NCBI RefSeq assembly: GCF_029168945.1
Contig: NC_083601.1
Span: 33,531,660-33,595,659 of the forward strand
Source of the DNA: Cannabis sativa
Lineage: Eukaryota; Streptophyta; Magnoliopsida; Rosales; Cannabaceae
Length of the DNA stretch: 64,000 nucleotides
Direction: 5' to 3'
In this document: positions 9,930 through 19,239 of the stretch, piece by piece
Layout: each line of letters starts with the position of its first letter
Position numbering within the stretch: the first letter of the stretch is position 1
Made by a program: the position numbers and the translations under genes
The notes under the pieces: model-generated
Seen by the model: the letters and a program-made list of their open reading frames with translations, nothing else
Told to the model about the DNA's origin: nothing
The model's database searches: none

Positions 9930-10674
9930 TAGGGGTGTTCACTAAGTATCCGATCCAATCCAATCCGCACGATCCAATCCAATCCAATCCGCAAAATGCG
10001 GATATCCGCACTTGCGCGGATTGGATTGGATTGAAAAATCTAAAATCCGCACTTGTGCGGATTGGATGTTGTTTGACCTCAAAAAGTAACCGATCCAATC
10101 CAATCCGCACTTAATTATATATATTTTTAAAAAATTATAATATATAATATATATTAATTTTCTAGTAATATTAAAAAAAAACACATACTTCTAATTTATT
10201 AATCTTTTTTAGTAATATATTGAGTTAGTGTATTTTATTTGTTTTATAATAAAAAACACTAGAAAAATTATTCTATTCACATAGACACATACACACAAAT
10301 TTAAATATATATATATATACTAACTTATTTATTTTAGTAATAAATACATATATATTTTAGTGTAAATTATATATTGACATATATGTATATGGGTTTCATT
10401 TATATATAAATGGAGATGGAAATAGATTATTATTGGAGATTAAGAAACAATAGTCTTATTTTAATTTTTTTTCTATGAAATATTAAATAATTTATTATTA
10501 AAAAAATAACCGATCCAAAATAACCGATCCAATCCGCACTATTGCGGATTGGATTGGATCGGATTTAAACTATTATGCGGATCGGATTGGATCCAAAATA
10601 TGAAATCCGCACTTAGTGCGGATTGGATGTTGTTTGACCAAAAAAATGCGGATTGGATCGGATGAACACCCCTA
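9930..10674. mobile_element. Non-autonomous hAT-type element, 745 bp
   Basis: Terminal inverted repeats TAGGGGTGTTCA (9930) and TGAACACCCCTA (ending 10674), flanked by a perfect 8-bp duplication GTCATTGG (9922-9929 and 10675-10682). An 8-bp duplication with a YAGGGGTG end is characteristic of the hAT superfamily. The ends are built from short tandem repeats of GATCCAATCCGCAC and the complement GTGCGGATTGGATTGGATC in both orientations; these give spurious open frames on both strands. The centre is plain AT-rich sequence with no transposase. Confidence 0.92.
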
Positions 10675-10682
10675 GTCATTGG

Positions 10683-11590
10683 TAGTTAGTTACAAATTAC
10701 AATCATCTATTATGGTACTATACTTCAGTCATGCTAGTATTTCTGTCAATTGTTGACGCATAATAATATAATTACATGTGTTACTTACCACAATTATCAA
10801 CAAGGACTATATCTGTATTAGAATTGTTGAAAATACCGTAGTACAGAAACAAAATTATATAAATGTTGATTATCGAAATTTGATTAGAAAAATGCCATAT
10901 TGTAAAAGTTGGGTTAGAGAAATAGCATCTTATGGATCTGTATGTTTGAATTCAAACAAGCACATTCTGTAAGCATACAAAGTATCTCTATAAAAGAAAA
11001 GGAATCGTTATTGGATCAAATATAGGGACCAAAAACTAGACAGTGACCACATGCCCACAGCTACAGTAATGTCCATTAGGCCCTTCTTAAAGTCCATTTT
11101 GGCTCTTAGAAAATGGAAAACTGGCTATTCATTGTGTTCAAATTTCATCTTCAAACCTTTTATAGAGTAGAACATTTTACGTAAATGATTCTATGTATCA
11201 TAATGATAGACCCACTTTTGCAAAATTCCAAATTTATTAACGCGTATGTCGGGTTTCGGTGTGATTTCCTGTAAAATAGATTCATTTATGCAAAATACCA
11301 AATTTATTTGAAAAACTATGCACGTGCTTGTCCCATGCGCCATTATACGAAATCACGTTTAGTTTTTTTTTTCTTTTTTAGTTAAAACATGTATAAATAC
11401 TATTCCTCTTTCCTCGTGGTCAAATTTGTCATTTTATCGAGGTCAAAATCGTCTTTTTGTTGGTATGCCACTTGCATTGCAATTTCTATGGGATGCTTTG
11501 TCTTTTGTCTGACTAGCAATGCCCGGCTAGTGGTTTGATGATTTGGAGTGAACAAAATAGGATGGGAGAGTCAACTTGTAATTATTTTAT
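10683..11590. other. Intergenic, nothing recognised
   Basis: AT-rich sequence with short frames only. No repeats with identifiable ends, no RNA gene and no splice-framed exon seen. Confidence 0.55.
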
Positions 11591-11594
11591 TTAG

Positions 11595-12315
11595 GCTAAT
11601 TAGAATTGCTGCCCCTTAAATTTTAACATGTACGAGATTATGCCTTCTAAATTTTTAAGATCGTGACTTTTTATCTAATTTTATTCAATTTTACTATTTA
11701 ATGATTGTTTATGTACTAAACCATGCTCTCCAGACTTTGATATCTACCAATCATGCCACTCGAATTTTGACCTGTACTAAATTATACCCTCTGAACTTTC
11801 ATCCATGTTAGCCTTTTTACTAAATTCCTCCTGAACTATTAAGATTGTTAAATTCCCCTTGAACTATTAAGATTGTTAAATTCCCCCTGAACTATTAAGA
11901 TTGTTAAATTTAAGGACTTTTGTCTAATTTTAGTAAAAAAATTCTAACATGGATGAAAGTTCACGGGGCATGATTTAGTACATATCCAAGTTTGAGGGGC
12001 ATAATTTGGTAGATATCAAAGTCTGGAGAGCATGTTTTTAGTACATAAACAATCATTGAAACAGTAAAAATGAATAAAATTAAAAAAAAAAGTCCTTAAA
12101 TCTAACAATCTCAATAGTTCAGGGAGAATTTTTAACGGCCAAAAAAGTTCAGGAGGTATGATTTGGTATATGTCAAAGTTCGGGAGAAAAATTGTTAATT
12201 AGCCTTTTACTAAAATTAGAAAAAAAAAATCCTTAAATCAAACAATCTCAATAGTTTAGGAGGCATTTTTAACAGCCTTAAAAGTTCAGGGGGCAAAAAT
12301 CTTAATTAGCCTTTT
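11595..12315. repeat. Foldback-type element (long imperfect inverted repeat)
   Basis: The left part carries the modules CTCCAGACTTTGATATCTAC, ACTTTCATCCATGTTAG and CCCCTGAACTATTAAGATTG. The right part carries their complements in reverse order (CAATCTCAATAGTTCAGG, CATGGATGAAAGTTC, GATATCAAAGTCTGGAGAG). The outer ends are GGCTAATTAGAATT and CTTAATTAGCC. The CTGAACTATTAAGATTGTTAAATT module is repeated three times in tandem at 11828-11910. A shorter relative with the same modules lies at 61205-61530. No coding sequence; likely a non-autonomous DNA element of foldback type. No clean target duplication found. Confidence 0.65.
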
Positions 12316-12365
12316 ATTCATTTAAGGGGATTTTTGTAGACATCAAAACTCGATAAGTATTTTAA

Positions 12366-12810
12366 TAGTGTCGTTTGGTAACATTTTTGTTTTCTAATTT
12401 TTTAATCATTAAATGAAAGTAAAAAATTTATTTTTAAAAAATTTGTTTTTGAAAAATAAAAATGCACTCTAATTTTCTTTTTTAATTTTGAAAACAGAAA
12501 ATAAAAATGTATTCTGTAAAGTTCATTTTTATTTTCATTTTTTGATTTTATTTAAGTCTAATCCAAGTTCGGAGTTGGATTCGGATTCAGGTCAAATGCC
12601 AGTTTCAGCGCCAGGGTCCTGGGGTGATTTGGGTTCGGGTCTAATTAGAATTCAAAATATTAATTAAGAAAAAAATGTTAAAAAAAATATTGAAAGCAAT
12701 TTTTTTTTTTTTTTGTTTTAAAAAACGCTATCTTAGAAAAGTAAAAATTATTTGAGCTCTTTTTATTTTTACTTTTATAACTACTTTTTTGTTCATTAAT
12801 ACGGTCAAAT
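12366..12810. repeat. MITE-like element with TCGTTTGGTAACA end
   Basis: It starts with TCGTTTGGTAACATTTTTG and carries ATTTTTATTTTCATTTTTTG, then AGTCTAATCCAAGTTCGG. A GC-richer core follows (12560-12640), then long A/T runs. A related sequence in the opposite orientation lies at 50570-51020 and ends GTGTTACCAAACATCC. The GC-richer core of each is a run of CAGG/GGTC- or CTCGGACTCCGG-type sequence. The right edge is not defined by a repeat I can see. Confidence 0.45.
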
Positions 12811-13289
12811 GAAAATTAAATCACAAATACATTTCTTTAATTAGCAATTTTACAACTTCTTCCTATCCTTCACTTCTTACAATAAAGCTCCAGCAATCTC
12901 ACCCCATTCTCATGTTCTTCATCTGCAATCTTGCCCCATTCTCATATTCTTCATTTACTTTTAGCTTTTATAATTTAAAAAAAGTGTTTAGATAAAAAAA
13001 ATAAAAAGTTAATTTTTAATTTAAACCTTTATAGAAGAAGTTAGAATGTTACTTCTTTTTGACTTTTAAGAATCTCTTTTCAAAATTAAAATAATTTATA
13101 TAATTCTTAATTTACTCATAAAAAAAATCTTTTTTTTAACGATATCCAAATATTTTAAAAAATATTTTTTATCAAAATAAAAATATGCATATAATAGTTA
13201 TGTAAAAATAAGTTCAAATTTATACTAGCTAATAGAAATATATATATGATTTTTTTAGAGAGAGAGAATGGTTGGTTGTTTTCTAATGC

Positions 13290-13790
13290 ATACGTTTAAT
13301 GGGTGTTTGTAAGCGGACAGTGTAAGTTGTGGCCATAAACTAAATTATATATGCGGTTTTTACAAATTTTTAAACTACAACTGCACCGTAAGATCATAAA
13401 ATTCCAAAAATTATACCGCAAAAATACAATATAGTGCAATGCAATTTGAATAATTTATACTATTATCATTATCAAAACATTATAATAAAAATTTAAAAAT
13501 TAATCAAATAAAATATATATACTAATTAAGTTAAATGGTCTCTAAAATATTATGTCATATACATTAATTTTGTAATAAATACTACGGTGCAATTTAAATT
13601 AATTATTAATTTTAATGAAAACTGCAAACAATATTGTGTAATTTATCAAAATACAAACTACAACCACACTACTAAAGATTTTAAACTACAATTTTTTATG
13701 CGGTGGAAAGTGAAAGATTATGAAGAAATGACATTGTATATCCAATTTACTTTGTTTGTTTTAATTTTTAATTTTTATTTTTATATTTTT
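13290..13790. repeat. Possible hAT-like fragment with GCGGT repeats
   Basis: TGGGTGTTTGTAAGCGG at the left, then several GCGGTTTTTAC, CACCGTAAG and TGCGGTGG motifs. The 46368-46770 element, which has TAGGGGTG-like ends, is built of similar GCGGT/ACCGC repeats. No matched ends or target duplication could be shown. Confidence 0.3.
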
Positions 13791-14145
13791 TTTAAGATAT
13801 ACTCACTTTATAAATAATGTCCTCATTATATCATTTAAATTAATGTAAATTATGTGCTATACTTAATTAAAAAGTCAACATATATAAAACAATTCACTCA
13901 TAAAAATGAATAAATTTTAATAAAATTTAATATAAGAATATTTTTTTATTAATAAATAAAAATAAGAATTGTTTTCTAACTTATCCCAAAGATTATCCTA
14001 GTAGTTTCATAAATAATTTCTTAATCCAAATTATTGAGAAAAAGCAAGACAAAAGGGCATTATTGTCATCCTAGTCACATCTGACTACGCTAATAAGGAG
14101 ACAGGAAAAGCGTAGAATTAGAGCTCACCCCCCTATAATGGAACT

Positions 14146-14155
14146 GCCACGTGTC
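14146..14155 (+). promoter_or_regulatory. ABRE / G-box element upstream of the 14301 gene
   Basis: GCCACGTGTC, a core ACGTG box of the type bound by bZIP factors in abscisic-acid and stress responses, 146-155 bases before the start codon and 36-45 bases before the TATA box. Position and sequence fit a functional element; the ABA link is inference from the motif. Confidence 0.6.
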
Positions 14156-14190
14156 CGATCTTATCCTTTTTCCCGTTCTTACCAAACTCC

Positions 14191-14200
14191 CATAAATACC
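14191..14200 (+). promoter_or_regulatory. TATA box of the 14301 gene
   Basis: CATAAATACC, followed by a C- and CT-rich leader (CCCACCCAACTC, TTCTCGATACTCTCTCC) typical of plant 5' untranslated regions, about 110 bases before the ATG. Confidence 0.65.
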
Positions 14201-14300
14201 CCCACCCAACTCTACACCACCTTATTCTCGATACTCTCTCCATTCCTTCCCTTTTTTCTCATCTCTTAACAAAACCTTCAAAATCTCTTTGTCTCTCTCA

Positions 14301-14675
14301 ATGGCGACCAATATTCTCCACTTTCGGCCCTCAATCATAGTAGCTCGCGCCTTCCCTGACTCCAACTCCGATCAGGCTCGTCGCAAAACAGCTTCTGCGA
14401 ATTGGTGGACCCCGCTCTTTGACTTGTCATCGGAGCCGGACTACATTGACACCGGCGCTGGAACAGAACGCAAGGACAAAACTGAGTTCAGATCTGAGTC
14501 AGTTTCCGAGTCAAAGATTCTGAGATCTAAGTTCGCTCCCGGCTGCTTCACGGAGGACAAAGCGAAGAGACTTCGGATGCTTACAAAGGAATCGGAGTCG
14601 TTTCATGACGTTATGTATCACTCCGCCATCGCCTCAAGGCTCGCCTCAGATTTCAATAAAGTTTCCGATCCGTGA
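14301..14675 (+). CDS. Small plant-specific protein of unknown function, 124 aa, probably stress-related
   Basis: Single-exon gene. The first in-frame ATG is at 14301 (MATNILHFRPSIIVAR...); the frame is open four codons further upstream, but only to a TTG, so 14301 is the start. Visible parts: a basic/hydrophobic N-terminus (residues 1-17) that could be an organelle-targeting or anchor segment, an acidic middle with NWWTPLFDLSSEPDYID, a Ser/Glu-rich stretch, and a C-terminal block KFAPGCFTEDKAKRLRMLTK then ESFHDVMYHSAIASRLASDF. The C-terminal block looks like the conserved part. I do not recognise a named domain. GC content is clearly higher than the surroundings, as expected for a real exon. 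The promoter has an ACGTG box and TATA box, and an untranslated leader is visible. No neighbour shares its transcription unit. I judge the gene real, with function unknown. Confidence 0.82.
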   Translation: MATNILHFRPSIIVARAFPDSNSDQARRKTASANWWTPLFDLSSEPDYIDTGAGTERKDKTEFRSESVSESKILRSKFAPGCFTEDKAKRLRMLTKESESFHDVMYHSAIASRLASDFNKVSDP

Positions 14676-16377
14676 GTTCCATTCCAATCCAACCCCGGCG
14701 AAGCCAAGTTGACTAGCCTGGGAGTCTGAGTAGAAAAATCAAAACAAGAAAGCCCAGAAAGTTCCTTTATTAGTTCATTTTGTATATTTTTTTTTTCTTT
14801 TCCACAAAATATTAGGGTTAAAATGACATAATCATATATTAGAGTGGTTTAAAGTGACGTATATGATCGAGAATGTAAATATTATCATTAATGTTTGCTA
14901 TTGATATGAATGTTTACCAAACCTTCACAATGAATTGAATAGTTAGATGAAATGTCGTATTATTGGCTAAGCCGCTTAATTAATTTGGTATTATCTTATT
15001 AAGCTATCCTCTATACATTTTCTTCGTTTAAATATCATCTATGTATTTAATATGGGGTATAATTGACTTGAGAACATTTTCTTGGTTCATAGGGTAATTC
15101 AGAATTTGGAAGGTCGAATTTATTTTTCGATTTAGGTCAGGTTATGTCGTAATCTATCAAGTGGGTTTATGAACATGGGATCGTTATAGTATATTTGGAT
15201 CTTAGTTTCGATTCGTCGAATCTTCTTCGTCAACTATTAAAGATTCGAATATGCCACGCACGACGAATTTTTTTATTTATATATGTTTTCTGTTCATACA
15301 TGGATTTCTTGATATTTATTTAATATGTTTCATTTCGCTTTGGAAGAAATTAAAGGCGGCGGCCTCTGCTGTTTTGTTCAAACATTTCAAAGAAATTTAA
15401 TCACTCAATAGCACCGTTGACAAATTAGCATATAAAAGAAAATCAGTTAGTAGGCGATATTAACTTAAGAATGGATCAATCGAAAATGTAAAGAAGGATT
15501 GTGTTCATCATCAGACATTGGGGAAATATGCTGTGTTCAACAAACATCGGATAATTGTTGACTATCATTTAACATAATTGGGAATGTTTTATGTTGAACT
15601 CGTTCAATCAGAGATTATTAATATTTGTTATAACCCTCTTGTGGACAACAGTTATAATGATCAAAGCATATTTAAGCAAATCTATTCTGCAGATTACTAA
15701 AATGCCAGAGTCCATAGAACTATCGACCTGCCTTTACTGGCAAATGACCAATCTCATTGATATGAAACATCAATTACCTACAAGGCTCTTGCCGACCAAG
15801 AAGATTGGAGATCGGCACTTAAACACACTTTCATCCATGGGAGGCAAACACACTTAAACACATTTAAGCATATGATCCAAGGATGGATATGCTTAAATGT
15901 GCATGGTTGAATTTTAAAAGTCGAACTAACAATCCAGAATTTAAAGTTGTTTTACCTGGAGCTATACTAAGTGACCCTTTTGCAATTATACTCTTATAGC
16001 TTTAAAGTGATATCTCATGGCTATAAATCTTTCACACAAACAAAAGGATCAAATCTCAGCATCTATGGCTTTACCCATAACAAGAGGTGGCAATTGAACA
16101 AAACCCTCTTAAGCATTCTTTAATTACTAAATAATCAACTAAAATGGCAATAGAAATCTCAAGCCAATCCTTTTATTAGGAAAGAACATGTACGACTACT
16201 CCATAATAAAATAAATGTAAATCTCAAACCTGTCCCAGGCTATTTATTAAAGGTCACTAGAATGTGTTGCCTGAAGCTTCACCAAGGGTTGAGCACCGCA
16301 AAAGAAACCACCAATCACCCAATATCATCAAGAGAGGTAACCAAAAATCCTATATCACAACCACTGATTGGGAAAAT
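14676..16377. other. 3' flank and intergenic stretch, no gene seen
   Basis: 3' untranslated sequence of the 14301 gene probably occupies the first 150-250 bases. The rest is AT-rich with no recognisable exon. The last part (about 16200-16377) is probably 3' untranslated region of the minus-strand gene that ends at 16378. Confidence 0.5.
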
Positions 16378-18203
16378 TTACTTGCTCTCCGCATCATATA
16401 TATCCGTTCTGAGATTATCTGTGAAGGAAAAACAACATACATAATACAACAACAGAAGCAGGAAATTGAAAGGTGACAACAAACGAAGTTCAATGACAGT
16501 GAATAATGAAATATATTTATTCACCATTTCAATTAAGCATATGCATTATGTGTTCCTAAAACTTAGGTATGGTCCTTCCATTTTCCTTGTTTTTCTACTT
16601 AATTATATATGTTTTTTTTTTTTTTTTTTTATAAAATAAATGAACTCCTAACATAATAATATGGGTCTAAGGAAATTTGACTTGAAATGTTTATGGACCC
16701 TGACTGAAATCTACAATGTTGGAGAACAAGAAAACCATCATTTCATTCTCATCTACAGAAACTAGTTCTTAATCAATGACAGAAAATGAAACTATAACAA
16801 ACCCTCATAGTGTGCAGCCAACGGCCTTAAAAAAATATAATACATATAAGGGATATTGACAGCAAAACCACATGAACTATACGAATTGTGACACTTAATC
16901 CCACAAATTGATTTTTAGGTGGTAAAACCCTCCAAACTCTACTTCTGTTTTGCTATTTACACTTCCATCCAAAAGTTCTATGCTCTAATGATCTTGTCAT
17001 TGTCACTATTCAAATGACAAGATCATTAGAGCAAAGAAGAGTTTATCATAACTTTGGGTGACAATACATGCTGTTGGCTACCCTCTTATTCTTATTCTGT
17101 ATCATAAACACTCCATCAAAAGAACATGTTTGACTACAATCTACAAAAACACCTAGTGAATTAGTAACTCTATACTTCAGAGGTTAACAATTGTTCCAAA
17201 TTGCCAAGACACGGATGGACCTGAACTAGCTTTAAAAGAGGTGAAATCTAAAAAATCTTTCAGCAAAACCCAACCTTAATCCATCACCATACTAATGTAG
17301 GAGCCCATTTTCAATACAAGGAATTTAAAACCCAATCTCATTTCTCTCTTATGGCACTCGTAATACATCTATTATAAGTAAGAAAATAAATATATTAAAG
17401 AGACAGCAATCCATAGTTCTACCAGTCTAATGTACATCAAAGAAAAAAACCCGTTATTGACATAATACAAGCTGTTATTGTGTGCAAAACTCCTAAAAAT
17501 GGGATCAGCATATACATGAGTTTGGCTGTTTCTATCTATATATTCACTAAGTAGAAATAAGGGACAAATGATAGAAATCTCATTGCAATCATACATCCCT
17601 AACCATTATTTTTTCCACAATTGCAAGCCTAACAAACATAACATGAATAACATACATGCATTATCTCTTAAGTTTTAAAGAAACAATGCTATTACCATAA
17701 GATTACCCTTAAGAGCTCATGGGATTATTTAGAATATTATTCATATCTATAATCAAATGAAACGAGCCAAAACAACATAAAAGGATACACCAAATAAAAG
17801 CCATGAGCAAATGCACCAGCCAAAACAGCACCAAACAAACGATCCCTTAATACAGGATTCCTTCGCAGAGAGAGCCGAACTGAAAATTACCCAGAAAACC
17901 AGAACATTTCACGGGACAAAACCCGGTTAGGAAAAACAATAAGCAACAATACAATCACACAGTGAATAAATCTATCTATCTAATAGAGAAAACATGTGAA
18001 ACTCACTTAGAGGAAGAACAGGGGCATATATAAGAGGGACCAGGAACTTAATTGGGGGTCCTTTCTTTTGCTTCCTTACTGCAGCCTCTCTTGTAAGACA
18101 ATAAGGGTTAGGCACAAAGAACAACAAAAGACAATAAAATACCTTAAAATTCACAGAAAGATAGATGAACTCACTGTGCAGAGGAATCAGATGGAGACGC
18201 CAT
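16378..18203 (-). CDS. Small conserved membrane-associated protein of unknown function, 77 aa, four exons
   Basis: Reassembled by splice sites. Coding exons on the minus strand: 18203-18175, 18089-18007, 17879-17789 and 16408-16378, of 29, 83, 91 and 31 nt, summing to 78 codons with stop. Donors are GTGAGT, GTGAGT and GTATCC; acceptors are ACAAG, TTTTCAG and ATCTCAG. Phases join perfectly. The protein starts MASPSDSSAQEAAVRKQKKG, has a hydrophobic stretch PIKFLVPLIYAPVLPLIRL, a basic linker SLRRNPVLRDRLF, a second hydrophobic stretch GAVLAGAFAHGFYLV, and ends TDIYDAESK. Two hydrophobic segments with a positively charged N-terminus suggest a small integral membrane protein. I know of no function. 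The frame alone in any single exon would not reveal the gene. The last intron (16409-17788) is 1380 bp. A DNA element (18381-19147) sits about 180 bases upstream of the ATG. Confidence 0.85.
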
Positions 18204-18380
18204 GGAAAGATCTGGGTCCAATTTGTTCTCCTCGGTTGGAAAGAAAATATGCACAGCGTGGGGCGCTCTTACTTTCCTAAGCCCAAACAGGTGCCAATTT
18301 AATTCTTTTAGGCGTGTTTGGTAGCTTAATTTTATTTATTTATTTATTATTATTTGTAATTTTTAAGAATAAATATATAA

Positions 18381-19147
18381 GGGAAATTTGATTTTCTATA
18401 CTTAGAAAATCAAAAAATTTGATTTCTAAACCAATAATTTAAACCCTAAAAAAACTATACCTTTTTTTTTCAAAACCCCAAAAATACCCCCAAACTAAAA
18501 CTATCTCTCTTTCTCTCTCTATCTAGCCGGTCCCAAGAATCCCACACCCCAGGTCCGATGGTCGGACCATGGGGTCCGATGGGGTCCGACCAATCGGACC
18601 CATCGGACCCCAAGGTCCGACCATCGGACCTCTCTCTTCCCCTCTCTCTCAAATCGCAGGAAAAAAAAAAATTAAAAGCCGGTCGGACCTCTTTCTTCCT
18701 CTCTCTCCAAAATCGCAGAAAAAAAAAAAAATTAAAAGACGGTCGGACCTTGGGGGTCCGATGGTCGGACCCATCGGACCCCCAAGGTCCGACCATCGGA
18801 CCTCTGTCTTCTTCCCTCTCTCAAATCGCAGGAAAAAAAAAAAGTTTCGTAGAGGCGGGGTTGCTCTTTCGGGTTGGGGTTGGGGTCGGAGGGGTTGGGG
18901 TCGTGGTCGACGGGGGTGAGGGTGGTGATCGGCGTTGGGGTTGACGTGGGTGGGTGAGGGTGGTTCGGGTGAGGGTGGGCGGTTGGGGTGAGATAGAGGG
19001 AGAGAGAGATGATGCAGGGAGAGAGAGAATATTGTGAGGGGGTATTTTTGGGGTTTTGAAAAAAAAGGAATAGTTTTTTTAGGGTTTAAATTATTGGTTT
19101 AGAAATCAAATTTTTTGATTTTCTAAGTATAGAAAATCAAATTTCTC
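18381..19147. mobile_element. Terminal-inverted-repeat element, GGGAAATTTGA family, copy 1 (767 bp)
   Basis: Long inverted ends, at least 90 bp: GGGAAATTTGATTTTCTATA onward to about 18490, mirrored from about 19040 to 19147. A perfect 8-bp target duplication ATATATAA flanks it (18373-18380, 19148-19155). Inside are two GC-rich clusters of GGTCCGATGGTCGGACC type (18552-18632, 18690-18800), interspersed with CT-rich and A-rich runs around AAATCGCAGGAAAAA, then a G-rich segment (18855-18985) and a short GA run. Open frames here are by-products of the repeats. No transposase. The 8-bp duplication points to hAT-like integration although the end sequence is not a typical hAT end. Confidence 0.9.
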
Positions 19148-19239
19148 ATATATAATTAAACATGATAGAGTTGTTTCAATTACACTTTGTAATTTTTAAT
19201 GATTTTTTTTAACTGAAAAATTTTAGTAACTAAACTAAT

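Noticed and set aside
9883..10184. Overlapping frames of 75-80 residues on both strands with repeated SNP/IGLDWIG words
   Set aside because: They are produced by the ATCCAATCC repeats of the hAT element ends, open on both strands because of the repeat period.
18470..18944. Three frames above 100 residues rich in GPTIGP/SDPSDP
   Set aside because: They lie in the GC-rich palindromic core of a transposon and are open on both strands; no homology to any known protein is visible.
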